Shown here: positions 18,462 through 29,232 of the stretch, one piece after another | Layout: each line of letters opens with the position of its first letter | Numbering within the stretch: the stretch's first letter is position 1 | From: Xanthobacteraceae bacterium | GTDB taxonomy: Bacteria; Pseudomonadota; Alphaproteobacteria; Rhizobiales; Xanthobacteraceae | Assembly: GCA_029239875.1 (NCBI GenBank) | Contig: JARBUD010000002.1 | Location: forward strand, 248,001 to 312,000 | DNA length: 64,000 nt | Direction of reading: 5' to 3' | The notes under the pieces: generated by a model | What the model was told of the DNA's origin: nothing | What the model saw: the letters and a program-made list of their open reading frames with translations, nothing else | Database searches by the model: none | Made by a program: the position numbers and the translations under genes

Positions 18462-18591
18462 GGGCGTCTCCCTTGTCCTCTGAGCCGGGCCGAGAGCGCA
18501 CGGCTACAGGAGAGAGGTGTGCGCTTCCTTGATCCGGCGCAAGGATGCGCGAGCGCCTGTGGGCGGGTGGGTAGGGCGCTCCTTCCAAGTC

Positions 18592-18627
18592 GTCATCCCG
18601 GCCGAGCGCCAGCGAGAGCCGGGATCG
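18592..18627. repeat. Family A half copy (left arm only)
   Basis: GTCATCCCGGCCGAGCG followed by GAGAGCCGGGATCG, with no matching right arm. This is a truncated family A element, lying in the gap between the 136-residue gene and glcD. Confidence 0.7.
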
Positions 18628-18678
18628 CGTGCCCGCGTGATCTCAGGGGCGGCCGGGTAGGCCTTTCACCACATTTCC

Positions 18679-18763
18679 CCCTCATCCCCGGCTTGACCCG
18701 GGGATCCAGAAGGGCCGGTGCGCCCAGTCCCCCTGGGTGCCCGGTCAAGCCCGGGCATGAGGG
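18679..18763. repeat. Family C inverted repeat
   Basis: The copy begins CCCTCATCCCCGGCTTG, has GGGGATCCAGAAG in the middle, and ends GTCAAGCCCGGGCATGAGGG, closely matching the copy at 442-510. The rest of the 18462-18906 gap holds a half family A repeat and the presumed glcD promoter region. Confidence 0.8.
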
Positions 18764-18824
18764 AAGCCGTGGCGGGCCACGGCTTCATACCATCTGCTCC
18801 GCGCTGCCAACGGATTTTCATCCG

Positions 18825-18843
18825 TGGTCTAGTTTTTTGACCA
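18825..18843. promoter_or_regulatory. Short inverted repeat upstream of glcD
   Basis: TGGTC and GACCA arms are separated by nine bases that include a run of six T residues, 63-81 bp before the chosen glcD start. TGGTC/GACCA half-sites recall GntR/FadR-type operators (GlcC and LldR are of that class), but the spacing is longer than usual, so this is weak. Confidence 0.3.
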
Positions 18844-18906
18844 TAGCCGCGCTAGAGCCTTTTCCCTAGAATGGCTCGAAAGCAAGAACCACTAGGGAGC
18901 AGCGCC

Positions 18907-20403
18907 ATGGCCGGTCTCGTCATGCCGGAACCGAAGGCCGACATCCTGGCCCGCCGGGCGCAGATCATCGCCGATTTGCGCGCCATCGTGCCGGGCGAGG
19001 GGGTCATCGACACCGAGGCCGAGATGCGCCCCTTCGAGAGCGACGGGGTGACCGCCTATCGCCAGATGCCCCTCGCCGTGGTGCTGCCCTCGACCACCGA
19101 GCAGGTGTCGAAGGTTCTCGCCTATGCGCATGCGAACGGCATTCCCGTGGTGCCGCGCGGGGCGGGCACCTCGCTGTCCGGTGGGGCGCTGCCGCTCGCC
19201 GACGGCATCCTGCTCGGCATGGGCAAGTTCAACCGCATCCTCGACATCGACTTCGCCAACCGCACCGTGGTCGCCCAGCCCGGTGTGACCAATCTCGGCA
19301 TCACCACGGCGGTGGCGCATGAGGGCTTCTATTACGCGCCCGATCCCTCCTCGCAGATCGCCTGCACCATCGGCGGCAATGTCGGCGAGAACTCCGGCGG
19401 CGTGCACTGCCTGAAATACGGCCTGACCACCAACAACGTGCTCGGCGTCGAGATGGTGCTGATCACCGGCGAGATCATCCGCATCGGCGGGCAGCACCTC
19501 GATTCCGGCGGGCTCGACCTGCTCGGCCTCATCGTCGGCTCGGAGGGACTGCTCGGCGTGGTCACCGAAGTGACCGTGCGCATCCTCAAGAAGCCGGAGA
19601 CCGCCCGCGCCGTGCTGATGGGCTTCCCCTCCTCGGAAGCGGCGGGCGCCTGCGTCGCCGCCATCATCGCCGCCGGCATCATCCCCGGCGGCATGGAGAT
19701 GATGGACCGGATGATGATCCACGCCTCCGAGGCCTTCGTGAATGTCGGCTACCCGCTGGACGTCGAAGCGCTGCTGATCGTCGAGCTCGACGGGCCGGAG
19801 GCCGAGGTGAACCACCTCATCGAGCGCGTCGGCGAGATCGGCAGCGGGCTCGGCTGCATGACGCTGCGCGCCTCCACCAGCGAGGAGGAGCGCGTCGCCT
19901 TCTGGGCCGGGCGCAAGGCCGCTTTCCCGGCGGTCGGGCGCATCTCGCCAGACTATCTCTGCATGGACGGCACCATTCCGCGCAAGGCATTGCCGGAGGT
20001 GCTCAGCCGCATGGAGCAGATGTCGGAGAAATACGGCCTGCGCTGCGGCAACGTCTTCCATGCCGGCGACGGCAATCTGCACCCGCTGATCTGCTACGAC
20101 GCCAACAAGCCGGGCGAGCTGGAAAAGGCGGAGGCCTTCGGGGCCGACATCCTGCTGCTCTGCGTCGAGGTCGGCGGCGTGCTGACCGGCGAGCACGGCG
20201 TCGGGGTCGAGAAGCGCGACCTGATGCCGTCCATGTTCGACGAGACCGACCTCGCGCATCAGCAGCGGCTGAAATGCGCCTTCGACCCGGACGCGCTGCT
20301 CAACCCCGGCAAGGTGTTCCCGGTGCTGCACCGCTGCGCCGAATTGGGGCGCATGCACGTGTCGGGCGGCAAGCTGCCCTTCCCGGACATTCCGAGGTTC
20401 TGA
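18907..20403 (+). CDS. glcD: Glycolate oxidase, FAD-linked subunit GlcD
   Basis: GlcD is the FAD subunit of the membrane-associated glycolate oxidase GlcDEF, which oxidises glycolate (or a related 2-hydroxy acid) to glyoxylate and passes electrons to the respiratory chain. The 498-residue protein has the FAD-binding type 4 segment VVPRGAGTSLSGGALPL, the CTIGGNVGENSGG stretch, and the FAD-oxidase C-terminal part with FHAGDGNLHPLI and GEHGVGVEKR. I chose ATG 18907 because GGGAG lies about seven bases upstream; an in-frame ATG at 18871 has no ribosome site. The gene heads a string with the deaminase, glcE and glcF. Confidence 0.92.
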   Translation: MAGLVMPEPKADILARRAQIIADLRAIVPGEGVIDTEAEMRPFESDGVTAYRQMPLAVVLPSTTEQVSKVLAYAHANGIPVVPRGAGTSLSGGALPLADGILLGMGKFNRILDIDFANRTVVAQPGVTNLGITTAVAHEGFYYAPDPSSQIACTIGGNVGENSGGVHCLKYGLTTNNVLGVEMVLITGEIIRIGGQHLDSGGLDLLGLIVGSEGLLGVVTEVTVRILKKPETARAVLMGFPSSEAAGACVAAIIAAGIIPGGMEMMDRMMIHASEAFVNVGYPLDVEALLIVELDGPEAEVNHLIERVGEIGSGLGCMTLRASTSEEERVAFWAGRKAAFPAVGRISPDYLCMDGTIPRKALPEVLSRMEQMSEKYGLRCGNVFHAGDGNLHPLICYDANKPGELEKAEAFGADILLLCVEVGGVLTGEHGVGVEKRDLMPSMFDETDLAHQQRLKCAFDPDALLNPGKVFPVLHRCAELGRMHVSGGKLPFPDIPRF

Positions 20404-20412
20404 ACGCCACCG

Positions 20413-21834
20413 ATGGCCACCCTCCTCGTCCGCAATGTCACCGTTTTGGTCACCATGGACGGCGCGCGCCGGGAGATCGCCGGCGGTGGCCTTTTCGCAC
20501 GCGATGGGCTCATCGAGATGGTCGGGCCGAGCGGGAGCCTGCCGGCGAGCGCCGACGAGGTGCTCGACCTTTCCGGCCATGTCGTGCTGCCGGGGCTCGT
20601 CAACGCCCACCATCATCTCGACCAGACGCTGACCCGCGCCCTGCCGGCGGCGCAGAACATCAACCTGTTCCGCTGGCTGAAGGCGCATTACCGGCTCTGG
20701 GCGGCGCGCACGCCCGAGGCCTCGCGCACCGCGACGCTGGTGGGCTTGGCGGAGCTGGCGCTTTCCGGCTGCACCACCTGCTTCGACCACGCCTATGTCT
20801 TCCGCAATGGCTGCAAGGTCGACGACCAGATCGCCGCCGCGCGCGAGATCGGCATGCGCTTCATGGTCTCGCGCGGGTCGATGTCGCTCGGCGAGAGCAA
20901 GGGCGGCCTGCCGCCGGACGACTGCGTGGAGGATGAGGACGACATCCTCGCCGATTGCGAGCGCGTCATCGGCCGCTACCACGACGCCGCGCCCGGCTCG
21001 ATGCTGCAGATAGCGCTGGCGCCCTGCTCGCCCTTCTCGGTGACGCCGGAATTGATGCGTGAGAGCGCCGCGTTGGCGCGGGCCAAGGGGGTGCGCCTGC
21101 ACACCCATCTCGCCGAGACGATCGACGAGGAGCGCTTCACGCTGGAGCGCTTCGGCAAGCGGCCGGTCGCCTATATGGAGGAGCTCGGCTGGCTCGGCGA
21201 CGATATCTGGTTCGCCCATGCCGTCCATGTGAACGCGCACGAGATCGGCTGCTTCGCCGATGCCGGGGTGGGCGTCTGCCATTGTCCCTCCTCCAACATG
21301 CGCCTCGCCTCCGGCATCGCGCCGGTGAGGGCCTATCGCAGGGACGGGGTGAAGGTCGGGCTCGGCGTCGACGGCTCGGCGTCGAATGACGGCAACAACC
21401 TGCTGGCCGAGGCGCGCCAGGCCATGCTGCTGGCGCGGCTGCAGATCGCGCTGCGCCCGCCGGAAGGGCCGGACACGACGCTTTCCACCTCTGATCCTTC
21501 GCGCGACGGCGAATGGATGACCGCGCGCGAGGCGCTGGAACTCGCCACGCTCGGCGGCGCGGCGGTGCTGGGGCGTTCGGACATCGGCTCGCTGGAGCCG
21601 GGCAAATGTGCCGACTTCTTCGCGCTGCGTCTCGACGACGTCGCCTTCGCCGGCGGCCTCGCCGACCCGGTCGCCGCGGCGCTGTTCTGCACGCCGGGCC
21701 CCGCCGCCTTCACGGTGGTGAATGGCCGTCCGGTCGTCGCCCATGGCGAGATCGTCACCATCGACCTGCCGGCGGTCGTCGCCGAGCACAACAAGCATGC
21801 CGCGCGGCTGGCCGCGCTTTCGGGAGGCGCCTGA
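20413..21834 (+). CDS. 8-oxoguanine deaminase-like amidohydrolase
   Basis: This 473-residue cytosolic metalloenzyme belongs to the cytosine deaminase/TrzN/AtzB-like branch of the amidohydrolases. Ligands are visible: His66 and His68 in NAHHHLDQT, His230/His232 and Glu235 in LHTHLAET, His269 in FAHAVHV, and Asp320 in GLGVDGSASNDGNN. That last motif is the one I associate with 8-oxoguanine deaminases, also annotated as hydroxydechloroatrazine ethylaminohydrolases. 8-Oxoguanine to urate is the best guess; a triazine or other purine substrate is possible. It lies ten bases after glcD and its stop is one base before the glcE ATG, so it is embedded in the glc operon. Confidence 0.8.
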   Translation: MATLLVRNVTVLVTMDGARREIAGGGLFARDGLIEMVGPSGSLPASADEVLDLSGHVVLPGLVNAHHHLDQTLTRALPAAQNINLFRWLKAHYRLWAARTPEASRTATLVGLAELALSGCTTCFDHAYVFRNGCKVDDQIAAAREIGMRFMVSRGSMSLGESKGGLPPDDCVEDEDDILADCERVIGRYHDAAPGSMLQIALAPCSPFSVTPELMRESAALARAKGVRLHTHLAETIDEERFTLERFGKRPVAYMEELGWLGDDIWFAHAVHVNAHEIGCFADAGVGVCHCPSSNMRLASGIAPVRAYRRDGVKVGLGVDGSASNDGNNLLAEARQAMLLARLQIALRPPEGPDTTLSTSDPSRDGEWMTAREALELATLGGAAVLGRSDIGSLEPGKCADFFALRLDDVAFAGGLADPVAAALFCTPGPAAFTVVNGRPVVAHGEIVTIDLPAVVAEHNKHAARLAALSGGA

Positions 21835-21835
21835 G

Positions 21836-23083
21836 ATGAGCGAGCGCGAGGTGGGCCAGCGGATCGGCCCGCGCGACGAGGCCGAAGTGGTGGAAGCCGT
21901 GCGCTGGGCGCTGGCGGAAGGGCGCACGCTGGATGTCGCCGGCTCCGGCTCCAAGGCGGCGCTCGGCCGCCACATCCAGACCGACCTGACGCTGGAATTG
22001 AAGGCGCTCACCGGCGTCACGCTCTACGAGCCGGAGGAACTGGTGCTGAGCGCGAAGGCGGGCACGCCCGTCGCCGAGATCGAGGCGCTGGTGGCTGCCT
22101 CCAGCCAGATGATGGCCTTCGAGCCGATGGATTTCGGCCCGCTGCTCGGCCGCCCGGCGGGCGGCGGCACGCTGGGCGGGCTGATGGCCTGCAACCTTGC
22201 CGGTCCGCGCCGCCCCAGCGCCGGCGCCGCGCGCGACCATGCGCTCGGCGTGCGCGCCGTTTCCGGCCGCGGCGAGGCCTTCAAGGCCGGCGGGCGGGTG
22301 GTGAAGAACGTCACCGGCTATGACCTGCCGCGCGGCCTCGCCGGCTCCTACGGCACGCTCGCCGCCTTCACCGAGCTGACCATCAAGATATTGCCGCGCC
22401 CCGAGACGGTGGAGACGCTGCTGGTCCTCGGCCTCGACGACGCGTCTGCCGCGAGTACCATGAGCGCGGCGGTCGGCTCCTATTACGACGTCTCCGGCGC
22501 CGCCCATGTGCCGGCTGATGTCGCCGTGCGCATCCCGGTGGTCGCCGGTGCGGGCGGGGCGGTGACGGCGCTGCGGCTGGAGGGCGTCGGCCCGTCGATC
22601 CAGCACCGCCGCCGCAAGCTGGAGGAGATGCTGAGTGCACGGGGCGCGCTGAGTTTCCTCGATGCGGAGAACTCCATCGCCTTCTGGCGGACGCTGCGGG
22701 ACGTCGAGCCCTTCGCCCTGCCCGAGGGCGGCGACATCGATACCGCGAAGGCCGTCTGGCGCGTCTCCGTCGCGCCGATGAAGGGCGCCGCCATCGGCGC
22801 GGCCGTGCGGGCCGTGGGCGCGACCTGCCTCTACGACTGGGCCGGCGGGCTTGTCTGGATCGAGATGCCGGATGCCACCCCGCGCACCGCGCTGGTGCGC
22901 GAGGCGGTCGCGGCGGTGGGCGGTGGGCACGCCACGCTGATCCGCGCCTCCGCGGCGGCGCGCGCGAGCGAAGAGGTGTTCCAGCCGCTCGACGCCGTCA
23001 CCGGCGCGCTGGTGAAGCGGATGAAGCAGGGTTTCGACCCCAGCCGGGTGCTGAGCCCCGGCCGCATGTATGCGGGAGTTTAG
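21836..23083 (+). CDS. glcE: Glycolate oxidase, second FAD-binding subunit GlcE
   Basis: GlcE is the smaller FAD-binding subunit of the GlcDEF glycolate oxidase. The 415-residue protein shows a type 4 FAD domain: VAGSGSKAALGR at 34-45, then GRPAGGGTLGGLMACN, and GGRVVKNVTGYDLPRGLAGS. The C-terminal VKRMKQGFDPSRVLSPGRMY is the usual family ending. GGAGG at 21822-21826 lies ten bases upstream of ATG 21836, which follows the deaminase stop after one base. glcF starts three bases after its stop. Confidence 0.92.
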   Translation: MSEREVGQRIGPRDEAEVVEAVRWALAEGRTLDVAGSGSKAALGRHIQTDLTLELKALTGVTLYEPEELVLSAKAGTPVAEIEALVAASSQMMAFEPMDFGPLLGRPAGGGTLGGLMACNLAGPRRPSAGAARDHALGVRAVSGRGEAFKAGGRVVKNVTGYDLPRGLAGSYGTLAAFTELTIKILPRPETVETLLVLGLDDASAASTMSAAVGSYYDVSGAAHVPADVAVRIPVVAGAGGAVTALRLEGVGPSIQHRRRKLEEMLSARGALSFLDAENSIAFWRTLRDVEPFALPEGGDIDTAKAVWRVSVAPMKGAAIGAAVRAVGATCLYDWAGGLVWIEMPDATPRTALVREAVAAVGGGHATLIRASAAARASEEVFQPLDAVTGALVKRMKQGFDPSRVLSPGRMYAGV

Positions 23084-23086
23084 GCG

Positions 23087-24406
23087 ATGCAGACCAATTT
23101 CTCCCTCGCCCAGCTCGCCGATCCGCAGACCGCCCGCTCCGAGCAGGTGCTACGCGCGTGCGTCCATTGCGGCTTCTGCACCGCCACCTGCCCGACCTAT
23201 GTGCTGCTGGGCGACGAGCTGGATTCACCGCGCGGGCGCATCTACCTGATCAAGGACATGCTGGAGAACGACCGGCCGGCCACGGCCGAGGTCGCCAAGC
23301 ACATCGACCGCTGCCTCTCCTGCCTGTCCTGCATGACGACGTGCCCCTCGGGCGTGCATTACATGCACCTGATCGACCATGCCCGCGACCATGTGGAGGC
23401 GACCTATGACCGCCCGCTCATGGACCGGCTGCTGCGGGCGATGCTGGCGCGGGTGCTGCCGAGCCGTGCGCTGTTCCGCCTCGCCATAGGCGGCGCGATG
23501 GTCGCCCGTCCCTTCGCCGGCCTGTTCGACGCCGTGCCTGGCCTGAAGCCCGTCGCCGCCATGCTGCGCCTCGCGCCTGCCCGCCCGGCGACGCGCTCGG
23601 CCAGCGAGAGCGAACGCCGCTTTCCGGCCCAGGGACCACGCCGTGCCCGCGTCGCCCTGCTCGACGGCTGCGCCCAGCCGGTGCTGCGGCCGGAGATCGA
23701 TGAGGCGGCCATCCGCCTGCTCACCCGCATGGGCGTCGAGATCGTGCGCCCCGTTGGCGGCGGCTGCTGCGGCTCGCTCACCCACCACATGGGCAAGGAA
23801 GACCTGGCGCTCGCAAATGCCCGCGCCAATGTCGATGCCTGGTGGCGCGAGATGGAGGGCGAGGGGCTGGACGCCATCATCGTCACCACGTCGGGCTGCG
23901 GCACCACCATCAAGGATTACGGCCACATGCTGCGCACCGACCCGGCCTATGCCGAGCGCGCGGCCAAGGTCTCGGCGCTGGCCAAGGACGTCAGCGAGTT
24001 CCTCGCCGAGCGGGAGCTGCCCGCGCCGGTGATCGCGCCCGGCCTCCGCGTCGCCTATCACGCCGCCTGCTCGCTCCAGCACGGCCAGAAAGTGCGCGTG
24101 GCGCCCAAGGCGCTGCTGGCGAAAGTGGGCTTCACCGTGCTGGAGCCGGCGGAGGGGCACCTGTGCTGCGGCTCGGCCGGCACCTACAACATATTGCAGC
24201 CGGAGATCGCCGGGCGCCTGCGCGCGCGCAAGGTCGCCAATATCGAGCGCACCCAGCCGCAGGTCGTCGCCACCGGCAATATCGGCTGCATGACGCAGAT
24301 CGGCGGTGGCACCTCGATCCCCGTGCTGCATACCGTCGAACTGCTGGACTGGGCGACGGGCGGGCCTCGGCCGGGGCTGCTCGACGGCGTGCGCATCGCC
24401 GCCTGA
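23087..24406 (+). CDS. glcF: Glycolate oxidase, iron-sulfur subunit GlcF
   Basis: GlcF carries electrons from the FAD subunits towards the quinone pool. The 439-residue protein has two N-terminal 4Fe-4S motifs, CVHCGFCTATCP (Cys25, 28, 31, 35) and CLSCLSCMTTCP (Cys76, 79, 82, 86). Two CCG domains follow, with signatures GGGCCGSLTHH and HLCCGSAGTYN, as in heterodisulfide reductase-type iron-sulfur proteins. The ATG follows glcE by three bases, and the three Glc subunits plus the deaminase are probably one transcript. Confidence 0.95.
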   Translation: MQTNFSLAQLADPQTARSEQVLRACVHCGFCTATCPTYVLLGDELDSPRGRIYLIKDMLENDRPATAEVAKHIDRCLSCLSCMTTCPSGVHYMHLIDHARDHVEATYDRPLMDRLLRAMLARVLPSRALFRLAIGGAMVARPFAGLFDAVPGLKPVAAMLRLAPARPATRSASESERRFPAQGPRRARVALLDGCAQPVLRPEIDEAAIRLLTRMGVEIVRPVGGGCCGSLTHHMGKEDLALANARANVDAWWREMEGEGLDAIIVTTSGCGTTIKDYGHMLRTDPAYAERAAKVSALAKDVSEFLAERELPAPVIAPGLRVAYHAACSLQHGQKVRVAPKALLAKVGFTVLEPAEGHLCCGSAGTYNILQPEIAGRLRARKVANIERTQPQVVATGNIGCMTQIGGGTSIPVLHTVELLDWATGGPRPGLLDGVRIAA

Positions 24407-24464
24407 CAGGAGCGCGGTGGCGCGGCTATGATCGCCGCGCCTCCTTCTCCCAAGGTTTCCTCCG

Positions 24465-25454
24465 ATGACCCTTCCGCGCCTTCTCGTCCTCTCGCTCGGC
24501 GGCACCATCACCATGACGCCGGCGGCGGGCGGGGGCATCGCCCCGACGCTCGGCGCGGCCGAGCTGGTGGCGGCGGTGCCGGGCCTCGGGAACGTGGCCG
24601 AGATCGAGGCGCGCTCGCCCTTCCGCCTGGCGAGTTCCTCGCTCACCCTCGAGAATATCGTCGCGGTGGCGGGAGACATACGGGCGGCCTTCGCGGAAGG
24701 CTTCGACGGCGCCGTCGTCATCCAAGGCACCGACACCATCGAGGAGACCGCCTTCATCCTCGACCTGCTGGTGCGCGACGAGCGCCCCGTGGTTGTCGTC
24801 GGTGCCATGCGCGGGCCGCAGCAGGCCGGTGCCGACGGGCCGGCGAACCTTCTCGCCGCTTCCATCGTCGCCACCAGCCAAGTCGTGCGGGGCTTGGGCA
24901 CGCTCGTCGTGCTGAACGACGAGATCCACGCCGCCCGCTTCGTACGCAAGGCGCATACGGCGCTGACCTCCGCCTTCGTCTCGGAGAATGCCGGCCCGCT
25001 CGGGCTGGTGGCGGAGGGCCGGGCGCAGCTTTTCACCCGCGTCCCGCGGCTCGCTTTGCCGGCCCTGCCGCTGCCGGAGGGCGAGCTGCCGCCGGTCGCG
25101 CTCCTCAAGATGACGATGGGCGACGATGGTCGCCTCCTCCGCGCCGTCCCTGACTTCGGCTTTGCCGGCCTCGTCATCGAAGGCGCGGGAGCCGGCCATG
25201 TGCCGGCGTCGGCGGCGGAGATCGTCGGTGAGGTCGCTGCCGCGATCCCCGTGGTGCTGGCGAGCCGTACCCTTGCCGGCCCGGCCTTCGAGCGCACCTA
25301 TGGCTATCCGGGCTCGGAGATCGACCTGATCGGCCGCGGCGCGCTGCCCGCCGGCCTGCTCGGCGGGCCCAAGGCGCGCCTGCTGCTTGCCTTCGCCCTG
25401 GCGGCGAAGTGGGATCGCGCGAGGATCGCGGCGGCGTTGGCGGCTTACGGCTAG
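24465..25454 (+). CDS. L-asparaginase family protein
   Basis: The 329-residue protein is a bacterial-type asparaginase that would hydrolyse asparagine to aspartate and ammonia. The first catalytic Thr is Thr14 in SLGGTITMT; the second signature is QGTDTIEET with Thr89/Asp90. There is no signal peptide, so it should be cytoplasmic. The sequence is fairly diverged and Ala-rich, so a different amide substrate is possible. It lies 58 bp after glcF on the same strand and may belong to that operon. Its TAG stop shares the palindrome CTAG with the stop codon of the convergent mbfA. Confidence 0.88.
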   Translation: MTLPRLLVLSLGGTITMTPAAGGGIAPTLGAAELVAAVPGLGNVAEIEARSPFRLASSSLTLENIVAVAGDIRAAFAEGFDGAVVIQGTDTIEETAFILDLLVRDERPVVVVGAMRGPQQAGADGPANLLAASIVATSQVVRGLGTLVVLNDEIHAARFVRKAHTALTSAFVSENAGPLGLVAEGRAQLFTRVPRLALPALPLPEGELPPVALLKMTMGDDGRLLRAVPDFGFAGLVIEGAGAGHVPASAAEIVGEVAAAIPVVLASRTLAGPAFERTYGYPGSEIDLIGRGALPAGLLGGPKARLLLAFALAAKWDRARIAAALAAYG

Positions 25455-26407
25455 GAGCTGCCGATGAGTATCCCCGTCAGCAGCACGAGGATGCCGCCCA
25501 GCACCACCTGCACGATGGCCGAGGTGAACGGCGTCTCCATGTAGCGCGTGCGCACATAGGCGATGGCCGCGAGCTCGAAGGCCACGACCACGCCGGCGAC
25601 CGCGGTGGCGGTCCAGAAATCCGGAATGAGATAGGGCAGGGTGTGGCCGAGCCCGCCCAGCGTTGTCATCACGCCGCAGGCGATGCCGCGCGGCCACGGG
25701 CTGCCGCGCCCGGTGATGGCGCCGTCGTCGGAGAGGGCCTCGGTCAGCCCCATGGAGATGCCGGCCCCGAGCGAGGCGGCGAGGCCGACCAGGAAGGCGG
25801 CCCAGCTGTTCTGGGTCGCGAAGGCGGCGGCGAAGATCGGCGCCAGCGTCGAGATCGAGCCGTCGATGAGACCGGCGAGGCCCGGCTGGACGATCTGCAG
25901 CACGAAGATGCGGTGGGCGGTGGCTTCCTCCGACTCCTTGGCGCCGCTGGCGACGATCTGCCCGCCGAGCTCCTGCGCCAGCGTCTCGTGTGCGCTTTCC
26001 GCCTCGGCAAGATCGGCGAGGAGCCGACGCACATCCGCGTCGCGGGCGCGCTCGGCGGCCTTCGCGTAGAATTGCTGCGCCTCGTATTCCATCATTTCCG
26101 CCTGCCGGCGCACCGCGTCGATGCGCAGCGTGTCGAGTAGCCAGATGGGATTGCGCTTGAGGAAGCCCTTCACATCCTGCCGGGTGATGTAGGGCAGTTC
26201 GCCGCCGAACTTCCGGCCGTAGAGCTCGTTCAGGGCGTGGCGGTGGCCGTGCTCCTCCTGCGCCATGCGCTCGAACATCGCCGCGGTCGCCGGATAGTCG
26301 GCCTTCAGCCGGCCGGCGAACTGGAGATAGATGCGCGCATCCTCTTCCTCGTTGGAGATGGCGAGGGCGAGGATCTCCGCCTCGGTGAGGTCGTCGAAGC
26401 GTTTCAT
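25451..26407 (-). CDS. mbfA: Membrane-bound ferritin-like iron exporter MbfA
   Basis: The 318-residue protein joins an N-terminal rubrerythrin/ferritin-like domain (about residues 1-155; ISNEEEDARIYLQF, AQEEHGHRHALNEL and EYEAQQFY with diiron Glu/His ligands) to a C-terminal VIT1-like membrane domain with about five helices (PGLAGLIDGSISTLAPIFAA and on). This is the architecture of MbfA, the inner-membrane iron exporter of Bradyrhizobium and Agrobacterium that protects against iron and peroxide stress. ATG 26407 is chosen over an upstream TTG at 26416. An ICE box lies 16 bp upstream of the start, which fits Irr repression under iron limitation. Confidence 0.9.
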   Translation of the reverse strand: MKRFDDLTEAEILALAISNEEEDARIYLQFAGRLKADYPATAAMFERMAQEEHGHRHALNELYGRKFGGELPYITRQDVKGFLKRNPIWLLDTLRIDAVRRQAEMMEYEAQQFYAKAAERARDADVRRLLADLAEAESAHETLAQELGGQIVASGAKESEEATAHRIFVLQIVQPGLAGLIDGSISTLAPIFAAAFATQNSWAAFLVGLAASLGAGISMGLTEALSDDGAITGRGSPWPRGIACGVMTTLGGLGHTLPYLIPDFWTATAVAGVVVAFELAAIAYVRTRYMETPFTSAIVQVVLGGILVLLTGILIGSS

Positions 26408-26422
26408 GAGGAGCAATCCAAA

Positions 26423-26439
26423 TTTAGAATCACTCTAAT
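26423..26439. promoter_or_regulatory. Iron control element (Irr-type ICE box) of mbfA
   Basis: TTTAGAATCACTCTAAT closely matches the rhizobial iron control element, TTTAGAA-N3-TTCTAAA as I remember it, bound by Irr. It sits 16-32 bp upstream of the mbfA start, where Irr binding would block transcription. Confidence 0.75.
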
Positions 26440-26503
26440 CTTTGCCGATGAAGCTGTCGATCCGCTGACAGTCGCGGCCGCCATGCGGAACGGGCATGGC
26501 CAT

Positions 26504-26531
26504 ACGAAACGGGGCGCCCGAAGGCGCCCCG
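26504..26531 (-). terminator. Intrinsic terminator after pnp
   Basis: On the minus strand a 9-bp G+C stem, CGGGGCGCC with GGCGCCCCG, closes a TTCG tetraloop and is followed by TTTCGTA. It starts about 25 bp after the pnp stop. Confidence 0.8.
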
Positions 26532-26555
26532 CTCAAACACTACAAGAAGCGGCGA

Positions 26556-28715
<2,160 letters not shown>

Positions 28716-28921
28716 GTCTGTCTCTGGCTTTCCGAAAGGCGAGCCATGGGCAAGACGGCGGGAGGCTCGGGCGAAGCGCCGGTCAGCGCGGTATCATCGG
28801 CCCTCGAGCATCCGGCGATCCTGCCATGGCGCGCCGTTTCTCGTCGGTGGCGGCGAGCCCCATGCCCGCCGCTCTTGCGGTCTTCGACGCGGCGGACCAT
28901 CCGCATGCGCCGTCTTCAATG

Positions 28922-28953
28922 AACGAAAGGCCCGCGCCGTTACGGCACGAGCC
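28922..28953 (-). terminator. Hairpin terminator after rpsO
   Basis: On the minus strand, GGCTCGTGCCG pairs with CGGCGCGGGCC across a TAA loop (two G-U pairs) and is followed by TTTCGTT. It starts ten bases after the rpsO stop. It may reduce read-through into pnp. Confidence 0.65.
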
Positions 28954-28962
28954 TCGCGTGGG

Positions 28963-29232
28963 TCAGCGGCGGATGCCCAGCCGCTCGATCAGGGACTTGT
29001 AGCGGGCTTCCTCGGTCTTCTTGAGATAGTCGAGGAGGCCGCGGCGCTGGGAGACCAGCTTGAGCAGGCCGCGCCGGGAATGGTTGTCCTTGGCGTGGTC
29101 CTTGAAGTGGCCGGTCAGGTTGGCGATGCGCTCGGTGAGGATCGCCACCTGCACCTCGGCCGAGCCGGTGTCGCCCGACTTGGTCGCATATTCCTTGATG
29201 AGCGCCTGCTTGCGCTCGGCAGTGATCGACAT
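28963..29232 (-). CDS. rpsO: 30S ribosomal protein S15
   Basis: S15 binds the central domain of 16S rRNA early in 30S assembly. The 89-residue protein is the standard length and matches the family throughout: [16 protein letters not shown], then [16 protein letters not shown], and [20 protein letters not shown]. The ATG at 29232 has AAAGGAT upstream; the open frame continues to 29316 but that part is leader. pnp follows on the same strand. Confidence 0.97.
   Translation of the reverse strand: MSITAERKQALIKEYATKSGDTGSAEVQVAILTERIANLTGHFKDHAKDNHSRRGLLKLVSQRRGLLDYLKKTEEARYKSLIERLGIRR

Noticed and set aside
18892-22020. 1042-codon minus-strand frame
   Set aside because: Antisense of glcD and the deaminase, whose catalytic motifs are intact.
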